Shown: one piece after another, positions 29,087-37,660 of the stretch
How positions within the stretch are numbered: the stretch's first letter is position 1
Layout of the letters: the number at the start of each line of letters is the position of its first letter
From: Heritagella_A intestinalis
GTDB taxonomy: Bacteria; Bacillota; Clostridia; Oscillospirales; Acutalibacteraceae
Assembly: GCA_904418995.1 (NCBI GenBank)
Contig: CAJFQF010000001.1
Location: 62,001 to 126,000 of the forward strand
DNA: 64,000 nucleotides
Direction of reading: 5' to 3'
Position numbers and translations under genes: made by a program
Notes under the pieces: model-generated
Database searches by the model: none
Seen by the model: the letters and a program-made list of their open reading frames with translations, nothing else
What the model was told of the DNA's origin: nothing

Positions 29087-29953
29087 ATGAGCATTGACGT
29101 AGTTCTGACGCAAAAGGGAATTTTCAAGAAACCCATGCCCCTGGAAGTCATCTTGGGAAAAGAGCTGGCTTATGGAAAGATGGAGGGGTTCCGGCTGATA
29201 CGGGGGCAGTTGGGAGAGACGGAATTTTTGGCCTATCATCCGGAGCACATTGCCCGGGGATTCAGCGTGATTTGGTCGCCGGAGGAAAAAGAGCGCATCC
29301 AACTGCGGGCTCTGACGCCCTCCACCGAAGCTGAACTGCGGGATTTTTATGATGCAGTTGACCGCATGGTTTCCTATTGGAACGGCCGCTTGGAAGTGGA
29401 CGGCGCCCCCATGAATGCAGACCAATTTCAGGCGGGGTTTTCGGAGATGGTATCCTTCCAGCAGCGGGCCTTAGAGGATATGTGCCGGAACATTCTTGCT
29501 GGGATGAACGGCGATTTGACCCTGTTTTCCGCTAGGTGGCCCCTGGTGGTGGGAAAGGAGGAGGCATACCGGTTTTTGGAGGAGCCGGAAACTTTTGGAC
29601 AATGGCTGCATGAAAAGCAGTCTATAGACGCCTATTATGCCGCCCCCCTCTTTTTCAATGGCCCGGCGGGAATTTTGGGCCGGTACGTGCTGACAGAGGA
29701 GGTCCGCAGCATTTTCCCCACTCAACCTTCTGTGCCCTTTGGCGCTATTGACCCCAAAACCAACCAGAAGCCGGTGTGTAACGATTTTGCCATAGCGCTA
29801 TACTCCACCACACGGGGAACCGTGATCGGGGAGATTCCCTATGACCGGCTGCTCCAGAAGATTCCCCCGGAAAAGGTCTCCCAGTTTGATGGAGGAACTG
29901 TGCTTTTAGAGCCGCTGTCACTGTCTGAAATGGAAGCGTTGTTAGATAATTAA
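29087..29953 (+). CDS. Uncharacterised protein, possibly DUF4299 family
   Basis: A 288-aa soluble protein. The start (MSIDVVLTQKGIFKKPMPLE, then the GKELAYG region) recalls DUF4299 proteins of Firmicutes; the assignment is from memory and uncertain. There are no signal peptide, membrane helix or catalytic motif I can name. The ATG at 29087 has AAGGAG 8 nt upstream; the TTG at 29066 is inside the argF terminator tail. It has its own terminator downstream, so it is a single-gene unit unless it reads through from arg. Confidence 0.5.
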   Translation: MSIDVVLTQKGIFKKPMPLEVILGKELAYGKMEGFRLIRGQLGETEFLAYHPEHIARGFSVIWSPEEKERIQLRALTPSTEAELRDFYDAVDRMVSYWNGRLEVDGAPMNADQFQAGFSEMVSFQQRALEDMCRNILAGMNGDLTLFSARWPLVVGKEEAYRFLEEPETFGQWLHEKQSIDAYYAAPLFFNGPAGILGRYVLTEEVRSIFPTQPSVPFGAIDPKTNQKPVCNDFAIALYSTTRGTVIGEIPYDRLLQKIPPEKVSQFDGGTVLLEPLSLSEMEALLDN

Positions 29954-29967
29954 CGCTCCAATGGCAA

Positions 29968-30014
29968 AACGCCCCGCATCGGCTTTTTAACGGCCGTGGC
30001 GGGGCGTTGGTTTT
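29968..30014 (+). terminator. Terminator
   Basis: AACGCCCCGC (29968-29977) pairs with GCGGGGCGTT (29999-30008), followed by GGTTTTGG. Confidence 0.75.
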
Positions 30015-30079
30015 GGTGGGGTGGGGAAATAGCTGATAGGAACTTTTGGGATAGTTGCCAATTATTTTTTAAAAATGCC

Positions 30080-30108
30080 TTGAAAATTAAATAAAATATA
30101 GTTATAAT
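30080..30108 (+). promoter_or_regulatory. Promoter of the phosphoribosyltransferase-like gene
   Basis: TTGAAA (30080-30085), 17 bp of A/T-rich spacer, TATAAT (30103-30108). Confidence 0.8.
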
Positions 30109-30117
30109 AATAAAAAA

Positions 30118-30143
30118 TGCCCGTTGTCGGAAGGCGGCGGGCA
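30118..30143 (+). promoter_or_regulatory. Leader hairpin with GGAA tetraloop
   Basis: TGCCCGTTGTC and GGCGGCGGGCA can form an 11-bp stem (with G-U pairs) capped by GGAA, a GNRA loop. It sits about 10 nt after the predicted transcription start and directly before the GGGGAGG binding site at 30144-30150, so it may affect translation or mRNA stability. Confidence 0.45.
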
Positions 30144-30157
30144 GGGGAGGCTATGTG

Positions 30158-30796
30158 ATGGAAAACCGTATCTTCAAAGTGACATCCAAGAACAGTAATG
30201 TTCCGCTGAAAATTGCCCACGGCCATTTTGCGACTAACCACTCCCATGTCAATTATTATATCGACATGACGACGCTGAAGACCCGCCAGAGCGAGGCGGA
30301 AGCCGCCGCTAAGGCCCTGGTGCCTCATTACATCACCAATACCGTGGTGGATACCATCGTCTGCCTGGACGGCACCCAGGTCATCGGTGCTTATCTGGCC
30401 CAGGAGCTGAACCGGGCTGGCTTTATGTCCATTAACGCCCACAAGACCATCTACATTGTCACGCCGGAATATGACAGCAATGGCCAGATGTTTTTCCGGG
30501 ATAATATCCAGCCCATGATTCGGGGCAAGCACGTGCTGATCCTTATGGCTTCGGTAACCACCGGTATCACCATCCGGAAAATCGCGGAATGCATCCAGTA
30601 TTACAGCGGCATTGCAGCGGGAGTTTCCGCGATTTTCAGCGCTGTAGACCAGGTGGAAGGCATGAAGATCAACGCTATCTTTGATTCGGAGGATCTGCCG
30701 GGTTACGAGACCTATTCCAGCCATGAATGTCCCATGTGCCGCCAGGGCCAGAAAGTGGACGCCCTGGTAAACAGCTACGGCTATTCCAAACTATAA
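30158..30796 (+). CDS. Phosphoribosyltransferase-like protein (orotate PRTase-related)
   Basis: A 212-aa type I PRTase-fold protein. The N-terminal half resembles orotate phosphoribosyltransferase-like proteins of Clostridia. The segment that should be the PRPP loop reads HVLILMASVTTGITI: the usual two acidic residues (IVDDVxTTG) are replaced by Met-Ala, while TTG is kept. PRPP binding may therefore be altered or lost. A CPMCRQGQKV Cys pair near the C-terminus suggests a small metal knuckle. The ATG at 30158 is 7 nt after GGGGAGG; the GTG at 30155 is also possible. It has its own promoter and terminator. Confidence 0.7.
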   Translation: MENRIFKVTSKNSNVPLKIAHGHFATNHSHVNYYIDMTTLKTRQSEAEAAAKALVPHYITNTVVDTIVCLDGTQVIGAYLAQELNRAGFMSINAHKTIYIVTPEYDSNGQMFFRDNIQPMIRGKHVLILMASVTTGITIRKIAECIQYYSGIAAGVSAIFSAVDQVEGMKINAIFDSEDLPGYETYSSHECPMCRQGQKVDALVNSYGYSKL

Positions 30797-30842
30797 AAAA
30801 ATCCCAACAGCACCTTTTGCAATGCTGTTGGGATTTTTCATT
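30797..30842 (+). terminator. Terminator after the PRTase-like gene
   Basis: AAAAATCCCAACAGCA (30797-30812) pairs with TGCTGTTGGGATTTTT (30823-30838). Confidence 0.85.
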
Positions 30843-30937
30843 TCATACGGAAAAGGGATTAAAAGTATTTTGTTTCAAAAACCTGTAAAGGAATCCGCAC
30901 AATCTTTGCAGGTTGGGAACGCCGGGATATTTTGGGA

Positions 30938-30971
30938 AGGAAAACCCCGGCGCCGGCGCGTCCGGGGTTTT
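30938..30971 (-). terminator. Terminator of the XRE-cupin gene
   Basis: Reading minus: AAAACCCCGG (30971-30962), a GC-rich loop, CCGGGGTTTT (30950-30941) and TTCC. It begins 8 bp after the stop codon. Confidence 0.65.
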
Positions 30972-30979
30972 ATAAAAGA

Positions 30980-31543
30980 TCAATAGAGAATCAGATTGAC
31001 AGCCAGGAGCTTCACAATATTCGCAGAATGATTGATCCAGGTGTGTTCCTTGCCAGCCTGGATCTGGATGCTGTCTCCGGCATAAAGAGTAAACTCTTTG
31101 CCGTCCATGAGCAGGGTAATAGCGCCTTCCAAAATGTAAACGAATTCTTCCCCTTTGTGGCTGCGGGTATCCGGAAGCTGCTCTTCCCCCGCTGCCGGGA
31201 GCACCGTGTAGATACGGGGGCTCATGTGGAATTCTCCGCCGGGAACCTTCAAGCTGCTTTGGTATACTCGTTCATTGATGCTTTCAGCATGCAGGTTGAT
31301 GCCATGGGCTACGGGGTCGCAGTAGGGAGGGCGAACCTGCTCTTCAAAGAGCTCGGACAAGGGGGTTTCCAGGACACGGGAAATTTTTTCGAGAGAATCC
31401 AGCGCGATAGAGGAGAGGCCACGCTCAAACTGAGAGAGGAAACCAACAGACAGGCCGGTCTTTTCACCAAGCTGCTTCAGGGTCATTTTCCTTTCGGTGC
31501 GTTTTTGCTTGACTTTTGCGCCGATTGCGGTGTTCACGTTCAT
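30980..31543 (-). CDS. XRE-family regulator with C-terminal cupin domain
   Basis: A 187-aa regulator. Residues ~8-66 are an HTH (RKMTLKQLGEKTGLSVGFLSQFERG); residues ~105-180 are a cupin sensor (SHKGEEFVYILEGAI, YAGDSIQIQAGKEHTWIN). This HTH-cupin architecture is common in regulators of amine, amino-acid or polyamine metabolism (PuuR-like). The ATG at 31543 has AAAGGAAG upstream. The gene diverges from proC across a 540-bp region, so autoregulation or control of proC is possible but unproven. Confidence 0.8.
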   Translation of the reverse strand: MNVNTAIGAKVKQKRTERKMTLKQLGEKTGLSVGFLSQFERGLSSIALDSLEKISRVLETPLSELFEEQVRPPYCDPVAHGINLHAESINERVYQSSLKVPGGEFHMSPRIYTVLPAAGEEQLPDTRSHKGEEFVYILEGAITLLMDGKEFTLYAGDSIQIQAGKEHTWINHSANIVKLLAVNLILY

Positions 31544-31630
31544 TGCGGATTCTTCCTTTCTAAAATAAAGTTTTCCAGCCTTGCGGTGGTTTGAAAGCTG
31601 CTTGTCTTTACAATACAGGCCTCCATGTCT

Positions 31631-31660
31631 ATAATAGCGCAGGTTTTCCCTTGTTGTCAA
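31631..31660 (-). promoter_or_regulatory. Promoter of the XRE-cupin gene
   Basis: Minus strand: TTGACA (31660-31655), 18 bp, TATTAT (31636-31631). Confidence 0.75.
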
Positions 31661-31752
31661 GAAAAAATTTTGAATATTTTTCTACAAAATTGAAAAAACG
31701 CATCTCTGAAATTCAATTATAAAAATTTATCAAAAAGAATTCTTGATATTTC

Positions 31753-31781
31753 TTGACAATGCCAGAAAAATCTTTTATAAT
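31753..31781 (+). promoter_or_regulatory. Strong promoter far upstream of proC
   Basis: TTGACA (31753-31758), 17 bp, TATAAT (31776-31781). proC starts 300 bp downstream. A short AAAGGG/CCCTTT hairpin with a following T-run (about 31792-31814) lies right after the start site and could stop early transcription. The remaining leader to 32084 has no gene that I can support. Confidence 0.75.
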
Positions 31782-32084
31782 TTAAAAAGTGAAAGGGAGT
31801 TCCCTTTTTTTGGTTCATTTTTGTGAATGTGCCCTATTTTTGTCTTAGTTTGTTATAGTTTCATTTAGGGTTATTAGAAAGGACACAAGAAGGCCCTGGA
31901 AAGAGGTTTGATATTCCGAAAAGCGGGGCGGAGAGGTAAAAAACCTTTGAAAATAAAAGAAAATGAAACGCGTGACAGTGTTTTTCCAAGAAAAGAGAGC
32001 AATATAGAAAAAATGCCGCAGCTTATGGGGAGAGGTTCCTAATAGGCTGGGGATAAGAAGAAACGATGCAAAGGAGTGTTTTTT

Positions 32085-32882
32085 TTGAAGATCGGTTTTA
32101 TCGGATGCGGCAATATGGCGCAGGCTATGATGGGGGGCATGATTCGGAACAAGCTGTGTGCGCCGGGAGATATTACAGTCCACGATATTTCCCCGACAGC
32201 GGAAGAGCGGGCCCGGACGGATTTCGGCGTATCGGCAGCGGAAACCAACGCAGAGGTGCTCCGGGACTGCCAGCTGGTAGTGTTGGCGGTAAAGCCCCGG
32301 TTTTATGAAGAGGTGCTCCGGGAAATCGCCCCGGAAGTTCAGGAGGACAAGGTGATTCTGTCCATTGCCCCGGGAAAGAGCCTGGCCTGGATTGAGGAGG
32401 TTCTGGGAGGGCAAAAGCTGCCCATCATCCGCACCATGCCCAACACCCCGGCTATGGTAGGCGAGGGCATTACGGCGGTCTGCCCCAACGAGCAGGTGCG
32501 CCCGGAAATGCTGGATATGGCCCTGGAGGTCCTGGGCTGCTGCGGAAAGACGGAAGTGGTGCCGGAATACCTGCTGGACGCAGTGGTGGCCGTAAGCGGC
32601 AGCGCCCCGGCTTATGTGTTCCTGTTTATTGAAGCCATGGCAGACGCTGCGGTAGCGGAAGGGATGCCCCGGAACCAGGCGTATTCCTTTGCAGCACAGG
32701 CAGTGCTGGGCAGCGCCAAAATGGTGCTGGATACCGGAAAGCATCCCGGAGAGCTGAAGGATATGGTCTGTTCTCCTGGCGGCACTACCATTGAGGCAGT
32801 GCAGGTGCTGGAGGAGACCGGGTTCCGCAGCAGCGTGATGCAGGCAATGCGGGCCTGTGCGGAAAAGTCCCGTTCTATATAA
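32085..32882 (+). CDS. proC: Pyrroline-5-carboxylate reductase
   Basis: A 265-aa NAD(P)H-dependent reductase for the last step of proline synthesis. The Rossmann loop GFIGCGNMAQAM is at the very start; AVKPRFYEEVL, MPNTPAMVGEG and the C-terminal SGSAPAYVFLFIEAMADA (substrate/dimer region) follow. The start is TTG at 32085, 8 nt after AAAGGAG; an in-frame GTG at 32076 overlaps that site. proA and proB are not in the window. Confidence 0.95.
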   Translation: MKIGFIGCGNMAQAMMGGMIRNKLCAPGDITVHDISPTAEERARTDFGVSAAETNAEVLRDCQLVVLAVKPRFYEEVLREIAPEVQEDKVILSIAPGKSLAWIEEVLGGQKLPIIRTMPNTPAMVGEGITAVCPNEQVRPEMLDMALEVLGCCGKTEVVPEYLLDAVVAVSGSAPAYVFLFIEAMADAAVAEGMPRNQAYSFAAQAVLGSAKMVLDTGKHPGELKDMVCSPGGTTIEAVQVLEETGFRSSVMQAMRACAEKSRSI

Positions 32883-32981
32883 GACACAGAAAGATACCGG
32901 GCGTGGAAGCAGCGGCTTTTGCGCCCGGTTTTTGCACCCCAGGCCATGGTTTCTGGGTTTTCATTTCCGGAAGAGATGTGC

Positions 32982-32987
32982 TATAAT
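32982..32987 (+). promoter_or_regulatory. Extended -10 promoter before 33028
   Basis: TATAAT at 32982-32987 preceded by TGC; a weak -35 (TTTCAT, 32959-32964) lies 17 bp upstream. Confidence 0.55.
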
Positions 32988-33027
32988 GACAGAATCAAGG
33001 GCCGGTGGCCGGAAAGGATGGAAGTGC

Positions 33028-33816
33028 ATGAAGTTTCGGCGTAAGCCGGTAAAAGCGTGGCAGGTCATACTCATCGCGGTGATTGTGGTAGGCATATTTG
33101 TGGTGGTAGGACTGATGCGGAGCAATTATAACATTCCTTATACAGAGGAGCCCTTTGGACAAGAGGCCCTGGAAAAAGCCCGGGATTTGGCCGGTGCGGA
33201 GGAAGGGGAGCTCTATGCCACCGGATTTACCTATAATAACAGCGAAGAGGAAACCTTTGTGGTGACGGCTGCCGGGCCGGGAGCTAATGACCGGTGGCAG
33301 GAATGGAGCCTGATTTGCTATGCTGCCGATGGGCAGATGCCTTACCGTATGGAAAAGGGACAAGCAGTGGTCAGCCTGCCGGAGGGGGCCGAGCCCATGG
33401 AAGGGGTATTCGCCCGGCTGGGCCTTTTCCGGGAAAATCGGGAAGCGGTATTCTCCCTGTTCTCGGAAGAGGGGAAGGCTGCCAAAGGGGAGAGCAATGT
33501 GCTGCTGGATTTGCGGGACCGCTTTGGAGAAACCGACCTGCTGGTCCGGAGGGAGGCGGCTTCCAGCCTGCCGGAAGAGGGTTCCAGTACCGCGCCCAGC
33601 CCCTCTGCTTCTCCTGCTCCGCCTGTGGAAACCCGGGTGAGTTTGGAAGAAGCGCTGCCCCAGGTGCAGACGGTGACGGTTTCAGACCAAGGGGTTGCCC
33701 AAGCGCCCTATACCCCGGGAGACTGTACAGAAGAGAGCTTCCTCCTCTATCGCAGCGGCGTATTGGAAGGGACTTTGACGGAAACCCTGTTAGCAGTGGT
33801 GAATATAGAGGTGTGA
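33028..33816 (+). CDS. Membrane-anchored hypothetical protein
   Basis: A 262-aa protein with a basic N-terminus (KFRRKPVKAW), one transmembrane helix at about residues 12-29 (VILIAVIVVGIFVVVGLM) and an extracytoplasmic rest. Residues ~185-205 are a Ser/Pro/Ala linker (TAPSPSASPAPP) separating two small domains. No known family is recognised. It may be a surface or envelope protein. AAAGGA lies about 10 nt before the ATG. hflX follows 31 bp downstream. Confidence 0.65.
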   Translation: MKFRRKPVKAWQVILIAVIVVGIFVVVGLMRSNYNIPYTEEPFGQEALEKARDLAGAEEGELYATGFTYNNSEEETFVVTAAGPGANDRWQEWSLICYAADGQMPYRMEKGQAVVSLPEGAEPMEGVFARLGLFRENREAVFSLFSEEGKAAKGESNVLLDLRDRFGETDLLVRREAASSLPEEGSSTAPSPSASPAPPVETRVSLEEALPQVQTVTVSDQGVAQAPYTPGDCTEESFLLYRSGVLEGTLTETLLAVVNIEV

Positions 33817-33847
33817 GGAGAACCGCCCAGAGGAAAGGATTGGTGAA

Positions 33848-35131
33848 ATGAGGGAACAGGAAAATCAGATTTTGCAGGAAGAGCAGCCTCAGCGGGCGTT
33901 TTTGGTCTCCCTGGATACCGGGGAGTTCGACGCCCAGGCTTCTTTGGAGGAGCTGTATGAGCTGGTGCGCAGCGCGGGGGCGGAACCGGTTGCGTCGGCC
34001 ATGCAGAAACGTCCCGCCCCAGATGCGGCCTATTGTGTGGGGTCGGGCTTGCTGGAAGAAATTTTGGAAACCTGCCAGGTGCAGGAAATCGACCTGCTGG
34101 TGTTTGACCGGGAGCTGAGCCCCACCCAGATTCGGAACATTGAGGACAAGAGCCAGCTCCGGGTGGTAGACCGCACCATGTTGATTTTGGATATTTTTGC
34201 TCAACGGGCCCGGAGCAGTGAGGGCAAACTGCAGGTAGAGCTTGCCCAGTTGAAATATCTTTTGCCCCGGCTCTACGGCAGAGGCACGGCCCTTTCCCGG
34301 CTGGGCGGCGGTATCGGCACCCGAGGCCCCGGTGAAACCAAGCTGGAAACCGACCGCCGGCACATCCGCAGGCGGATTTCCGCTTTGCAGGAGCAGCTTC
34401 GCCAGGTGGAAAAGCGCCGGGAGCAAGCCAGACGGCGCCGGAAAAAGGATGGCGTGATTACGGTGGCTTTAGTGGGCTATACCAACGCCGGCAAAAGCAC
34501 TCTGATGAACCGGCTGACCCAGGCGGGCGTTTTGGCGGAAGATAAGCTCTTCGCCACGTTGGACCCCACTGCCCGGGCCTTGAAGCTCCCTGGCGGGAAA
34601 ACCGTCATGCTCATCGACACCGTGGGCCTGGTGCGCCGGTTGCCTCACCAGTTGGTGCAGGCCTTCCACTCCACCCTGGAGCAGGCGGCGGAAGCGGACA
34701 TTATTTTGAATGTCTGTGACGCTTCCAGCCCGGAGGCCCGGGTGCATCTGGAGGTTACCCAGAGCCTGCTGGCGGAATTGGGCTGTGGGGACCGCCCCGT
34801 CATCCCCGTGCTGAATAAGTGCGACTTGGCTCCAGCTTTGCTGGATTTGCCTGCGGTGGGGAACAGTGTGCGTATCAGCGCCCGATATGGGGAAGGCATT
34901 GACGCCCTGTTACAGGCCATTGAAGAGGCCCTGCCGGTGCGGATGCGCCGGGTAGAGCTGCTCCTGCCCTTCGCCCAGGCGGGCCTGGCTGCCCGCATTC
35001 GCCGGGAAGGGGAGGTTTTGGAGGAAGAGTATACTGCGGAAGGGCTGCGGCTTACTGCCAGCGTGCCGCCGGAAATGTTCTCCCTGATAGAACCCTACTG
35101 CCTGCCGGAAGCAGATTTGGAAAAACCCTGA
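33848..35131 (+). CDS. hflX: GTPase HflX
   Basis: A 427-aa ribosome-associated GTPase. The N-terminal HflX domain is seen in LSPTQIRNIEDK, DRTMLILDIFAQRA and the Gly-rich LGGGIGTRGPGETKLE; a coiled basic helix follows; then the G domain: G1 GYTNAGKST, G3 DTVGLVRRLPH, G4 NKCD. HflX splits stalled or hibernating 70S ribosomes under stress. AGAGGAAAGG precedes the ATG. It is followed by a strong hairpin shared with the convergent EF-G-like gene. Confidence 0.93.
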   Translation: MREQENQILQEEQPQRAFLVSLDTGEFDAQASLEELYELVRSAGAEPVASAMQKRPAPDAAYCVGSGLLEEILETCQVQEIDLLVFDRELSPTQIRNIEDKSQLRVVDRTMLILDIFAQRARSSEGKLQVELAQLKYLLPRLYGRGTALSRLGGGIGTRGPGETKLETDRRHIRRRISALQEQLRQVEKRREQARRRRKKDGVITVALVGYTNAGKSTLMNRLTQAGVLAEDKLFATLDPTARALKLPGGKTVMLIDTVGLVRRLPHQLVQAFHSTLEQAAEADIILNVCDASSPEARVHLEVTQSLLAELGCGDRPVIPVLNKCDLAPALLDLPAVGNSVRISARYGEGIDALLQAIEEALPVRMRRVELLLPFAQAGLAARIRREGEVLEEEYTAEGLRLTASVPPEMFSLIEPYCLPEADLEKP

Positions 35132-35153
35132 AAAAGGGAATCGCATAAAAATC

Positions 35154-35198
35154 AACAGCGGGAAGCCTTGGAATACTCCAGGCTTCCCGCTGTTGGTT
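35154..35198. terminator. Bidirectional terminator between hflX and the EF-G-like gene
   Basis: AACAGCGGGAAGCCT (35154-35168) with AGGCTTCCCGCTGTT (35180-35194), T-rich on both sides. Confidence 0.85.
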
Positions 35199-35231
35199 TT
35201 ATAAGGAAAATGAAAGAGCGTTGTATTCGAG

Positions 35232-37304
35232 TTATTCTACACGGCCGGAGGCTTTGACCTCTTCAATGACCTTGGCGGCCACCTGAGCAGGGGCTTCCTC
35301 ATACCGGGCAAATTCAAAGGTGAAGCTGCCGCGGCCCTGAGTTACCTGGCGGACGTAGGTGGAGAAATCGTGCATTTCCGCCATGGGGACATCGGCCTGG
35401 ACGGTCTGCATCCCATTGCCGGCAGGCTCCATGCCCAGCACGCGGCCCCGGCGCTTGTTGACCTCGCCCATAATATCGCCCATGTTGGCGTCCGGCACCG
35501 TGGCCTTCAGAGAGCCGATGGGCTCCAGCAGCACGGGGCTGGCCTGGGGCATACCGGCCTTGTAGGCCAGGGCAGCTGCCATCTTAAAGGACATTTCCGA
35601 GGAGTCCACCGGATGGTAGGAGCCGTCATACAGGGTGGCTTTCAGGCCCACAACCGGGTAACCGGCCAGGGGGCCCTTGGCGATGCACTCCCGCAGGCCC
35701 TTCTCAACTGCCGGGAAGAAGCCCTTGGGAACGGCGCCGCCGACCACGCGCTCACCGAACTCCAAGCCCTCGCTGTCGCAGGGCTCAAACTCGATCCACA
35801 CATCGCCGAACTGGCCGTGACCGCCGGTCTGCTTCTTGTGGCGGCCCTGTACCTGCACCTTTTTGCGGATGGTCTCGCGATAGGCCACCCGAGGCTCTTC
35901 CAGGGTGACGTCCACGCCGAACTTGCTCTTTAAACGGGCCACCAGCACATCCAGGTGCTGTTCGCCCAAACCGGAAACCACCATCTGGTGGGTCTCGGTG
36001 TTGTTGACAAATTTAATGGAGGGGTCTTCTTCCATGAGTCGGAAGATACCCTGGGCTACTTTGTCCTCATCGCCCTTGTTCTTGGGCAGAATGGCCATAG
36101 AGAGGGTAGCGTTGGGATAGTCGATGCCTTCCAGCGTGACCTTGCGGGCAGGAGAGCAGAGGGTATCGCTGGTAAGGGTGTTGGCCAGCTTGGGGATAGC
36201 GCCAATATCGCCGGCGGGGATGTAAGGCACGTCTTCCTGCTTTTTGCCGCAGAGCATCACGGTCTTGCCGATGCGCTCAGTGTTGCCGGTGCGCATGTTG
36301 ACCAGAGGGGTATCGGAAGAGATTTTGCCGGAAATTACTTTTACATAGGACAGGCGGCCGATAAAGGGGTCGGCTACCGTCTTAAAGACGATAGCAGCCG
36401 TGGCGGCGTCCTCGTTGACGGTGAGCTCCACCGGGTTGCCGTCCACATCCACAGCCAGCTCCGCAGCCTTTTCGTCTGCTTTGGGAGCCAGCCAGGTGAG
36501 GCCGTCCATAAACTGCTCCATGCCACGCATGAGCATGGCGTCGCCGCAGAACACCGGAGTAATGGTGCCGCTCTTAACGCCCTTGCTGACGCCTACAATT
36601 ACCTCTTCCGGGGTAAAGGGCTCGCCGGAGAAGTATTTCTCAAACATTTCGTCGCTGGTTTCGGCCACAGCCTCATAAACGGCGGTGCGCAGGCCTTCCA
36701 GACGGTCGCCCATGTCGGGCATGGGGACCACTACCGGCTTGCCGCCGGAATAATCATAGGCCTTGTATTCCAGAATGTTGATGTAAATATTGGCCTGCCC
36801 GTCCACAATATAGGGGACCACTACCGGGCACACCGAGGGGCCGAAGCTGGCTTTCAGGTCTTCAAATACCCGATAGAACCGGGCGCTTTCATCACAGAGG
36901 CCGTTGACGAAAATCATCTTGGCCAGGCCGCGCTTCTGGGCGGCGGCAAAGGCTTTTTCCGTGCCTACAGAAACGCCGGACTTGCCGGACACTGCAATGA
37001 GAATGGTATCCGCAGCCCGCACCGCCTCGCACAGGCCGCTTTCAAAATCAAAAAGGCCGGGAGCGTCAAGGAGGTTGATCTTGTGGTTCTTCCACTCAAA
37101 AGGAGCCACAGCGGCGGATACGGAGGACTTGCGGCGGATCTCTTCGGGGTCATAGTCGCACACCGTGTTGCCGTCTCCGATTTTGCCCCGCCGGTCAGAA
37201 GCACCGGCCAGATACAGCATGGCTTCTGCCAGAGAGGTCTTGCCGGCGCCGCTGTGGCCGGCCAAGGCCAGGTTGATGATATTCCCTGCATGATAAGTTT
37301 TCAT
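35232..37304 (-). CDS. Elongation factor G-like GTPase (EF-G2 type)
   Basis: A 690-aa protein with the full EF-G domain order. G1 is normal (GHSGAGKT, Lys22). G3 reads DAPGLFDF (residues 80-87), where EF-G normally has DTPGHVDF, so the catalytic His position is Leu. G4 reads FVNGLCDE (Asn134, then Gly for the usual Lys). Domains III-V are well conserved (GLGEQHLDV, PDANMGDIMGEVNKRRGRVLG). It is a divergent EF-G paralogue, not the main translocase. The ATG at 37304 has AAGGAG about 11 nt upstream. A role in a ribosome side-function is inference. Confidence 0.8.
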   Translation of the reverse strand: MKTYHAGNIINLALAGHSGAGKTSLAEAMLYLAGASDRRGKIGDGNTVCDYDPEEIRRKSSVSAAVAPFEWKNHKINLLDAPGLFDFESGLCEAVRAADTILIAVSGKSGVSVGTEKAFAAAQKRGLAKMIFVNGLCDESARFYRVFEDLKASFGPSVCPVVVPYIVDGQANIYINILEYKAYDYSGGKPVVVPMPDMGDRLEGLRTAVYEAVAETSDEMFEKYFSGEPFTPEEVIVGVSKGVKSGTITPVFCGDAMLMRGMEQFMDGLTWLAPKADEKAAELAVDVDGNPVELTVNEDAATAAIVFKTVADPFIGRLSYVKVISGKISSDTPLVNMRTGNTERIGKTVMLCGKKQEDVPYIPAGDIGAIPKLANTLTSDTLCSPARKVTLEGIDYPNATLSMAILPKNKGDEDKVAQGIFRLMEEDPSIKFVNNTETHQMVVSGLGEQHLDVLVARLKSKFGVDVTLEEPRVAYRETIRKKVQVQGRHKKQTGGHGQFGDVWIEFEPCDSEGLEFGERVVGGAVPKGFFPAVEKGLRECIAKGPLAGYPVVGLKATLYDGSYHPVDSSEMSFKMAAALAYKAGMPQASPVLLEPIGSLKATVPDANMGDIMGEVNKRRGRVLGMEPAGNGMQTVQADVPMAEMHDFSTYVRQVTQGRGSFTFEFARYEEAPAQVAAKVIEEVKASGRVE

Positions 37305-37463
37305 ATTGCCAGAACACTCCTTCCATGTTATCCGCATTCTGTCTGCGGAACGACAAGGGATTTTCCCTTTTATGGAAACCCGCTGGTTGTAACACTCCCC
37401 GTCATCATCCTATATCAAAAATGCCGTTAAAAAGTTACAATTCAAACTGCGAATTTCTTGATA

Positions 37464-37492
37464 ATTATATCGCACTTCTACAGATAATACAA
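37464..37492 (-). promoter_or_regulatory. Promoter of the EF-G-like gene
   Basis: Minus strand: TTGTAT (37492-37487), 17 bp, TATAAT (37469-37464). It lies about 160 bp before the start codon. Confidence 0.7.
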
Positions 37493-37604
37493 CCGCCAAT
37501 TTGGGTTTTCGCCAATATAAATAAATAAAAATTCTTCTTATTGGAAGAATTGACGGAGAAAATTTTTAAAAATTCAAGGGAATTGCCGAAAGCAGGGGGA
37601 AAAG

Positions 37605-37640
37605 AGCGCAAAAAAGGAGGCTCCCGAGGGAACCTCCTTA
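37605..37640 (-). terminator. Terminator of the pseudo-P-type ATPase gene
   Basis: Reading minus: AAGGAGGTTCCC, TCG, GGAGCCTCCTT, then TTTTTGCGC. It begins about 20 bp after the stop codon. Confidence 0.75.
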
Positions 37641-37660
37641 TCGTAGGAAGAATCGTATGG

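Noticed and set aside
31970..32015. 14-codon ORF starting ATGAAACGCGTG in the proC leader
   Set aside because: No Shine-Dalgarno and nothing that marks it as a leader peptide for proline.
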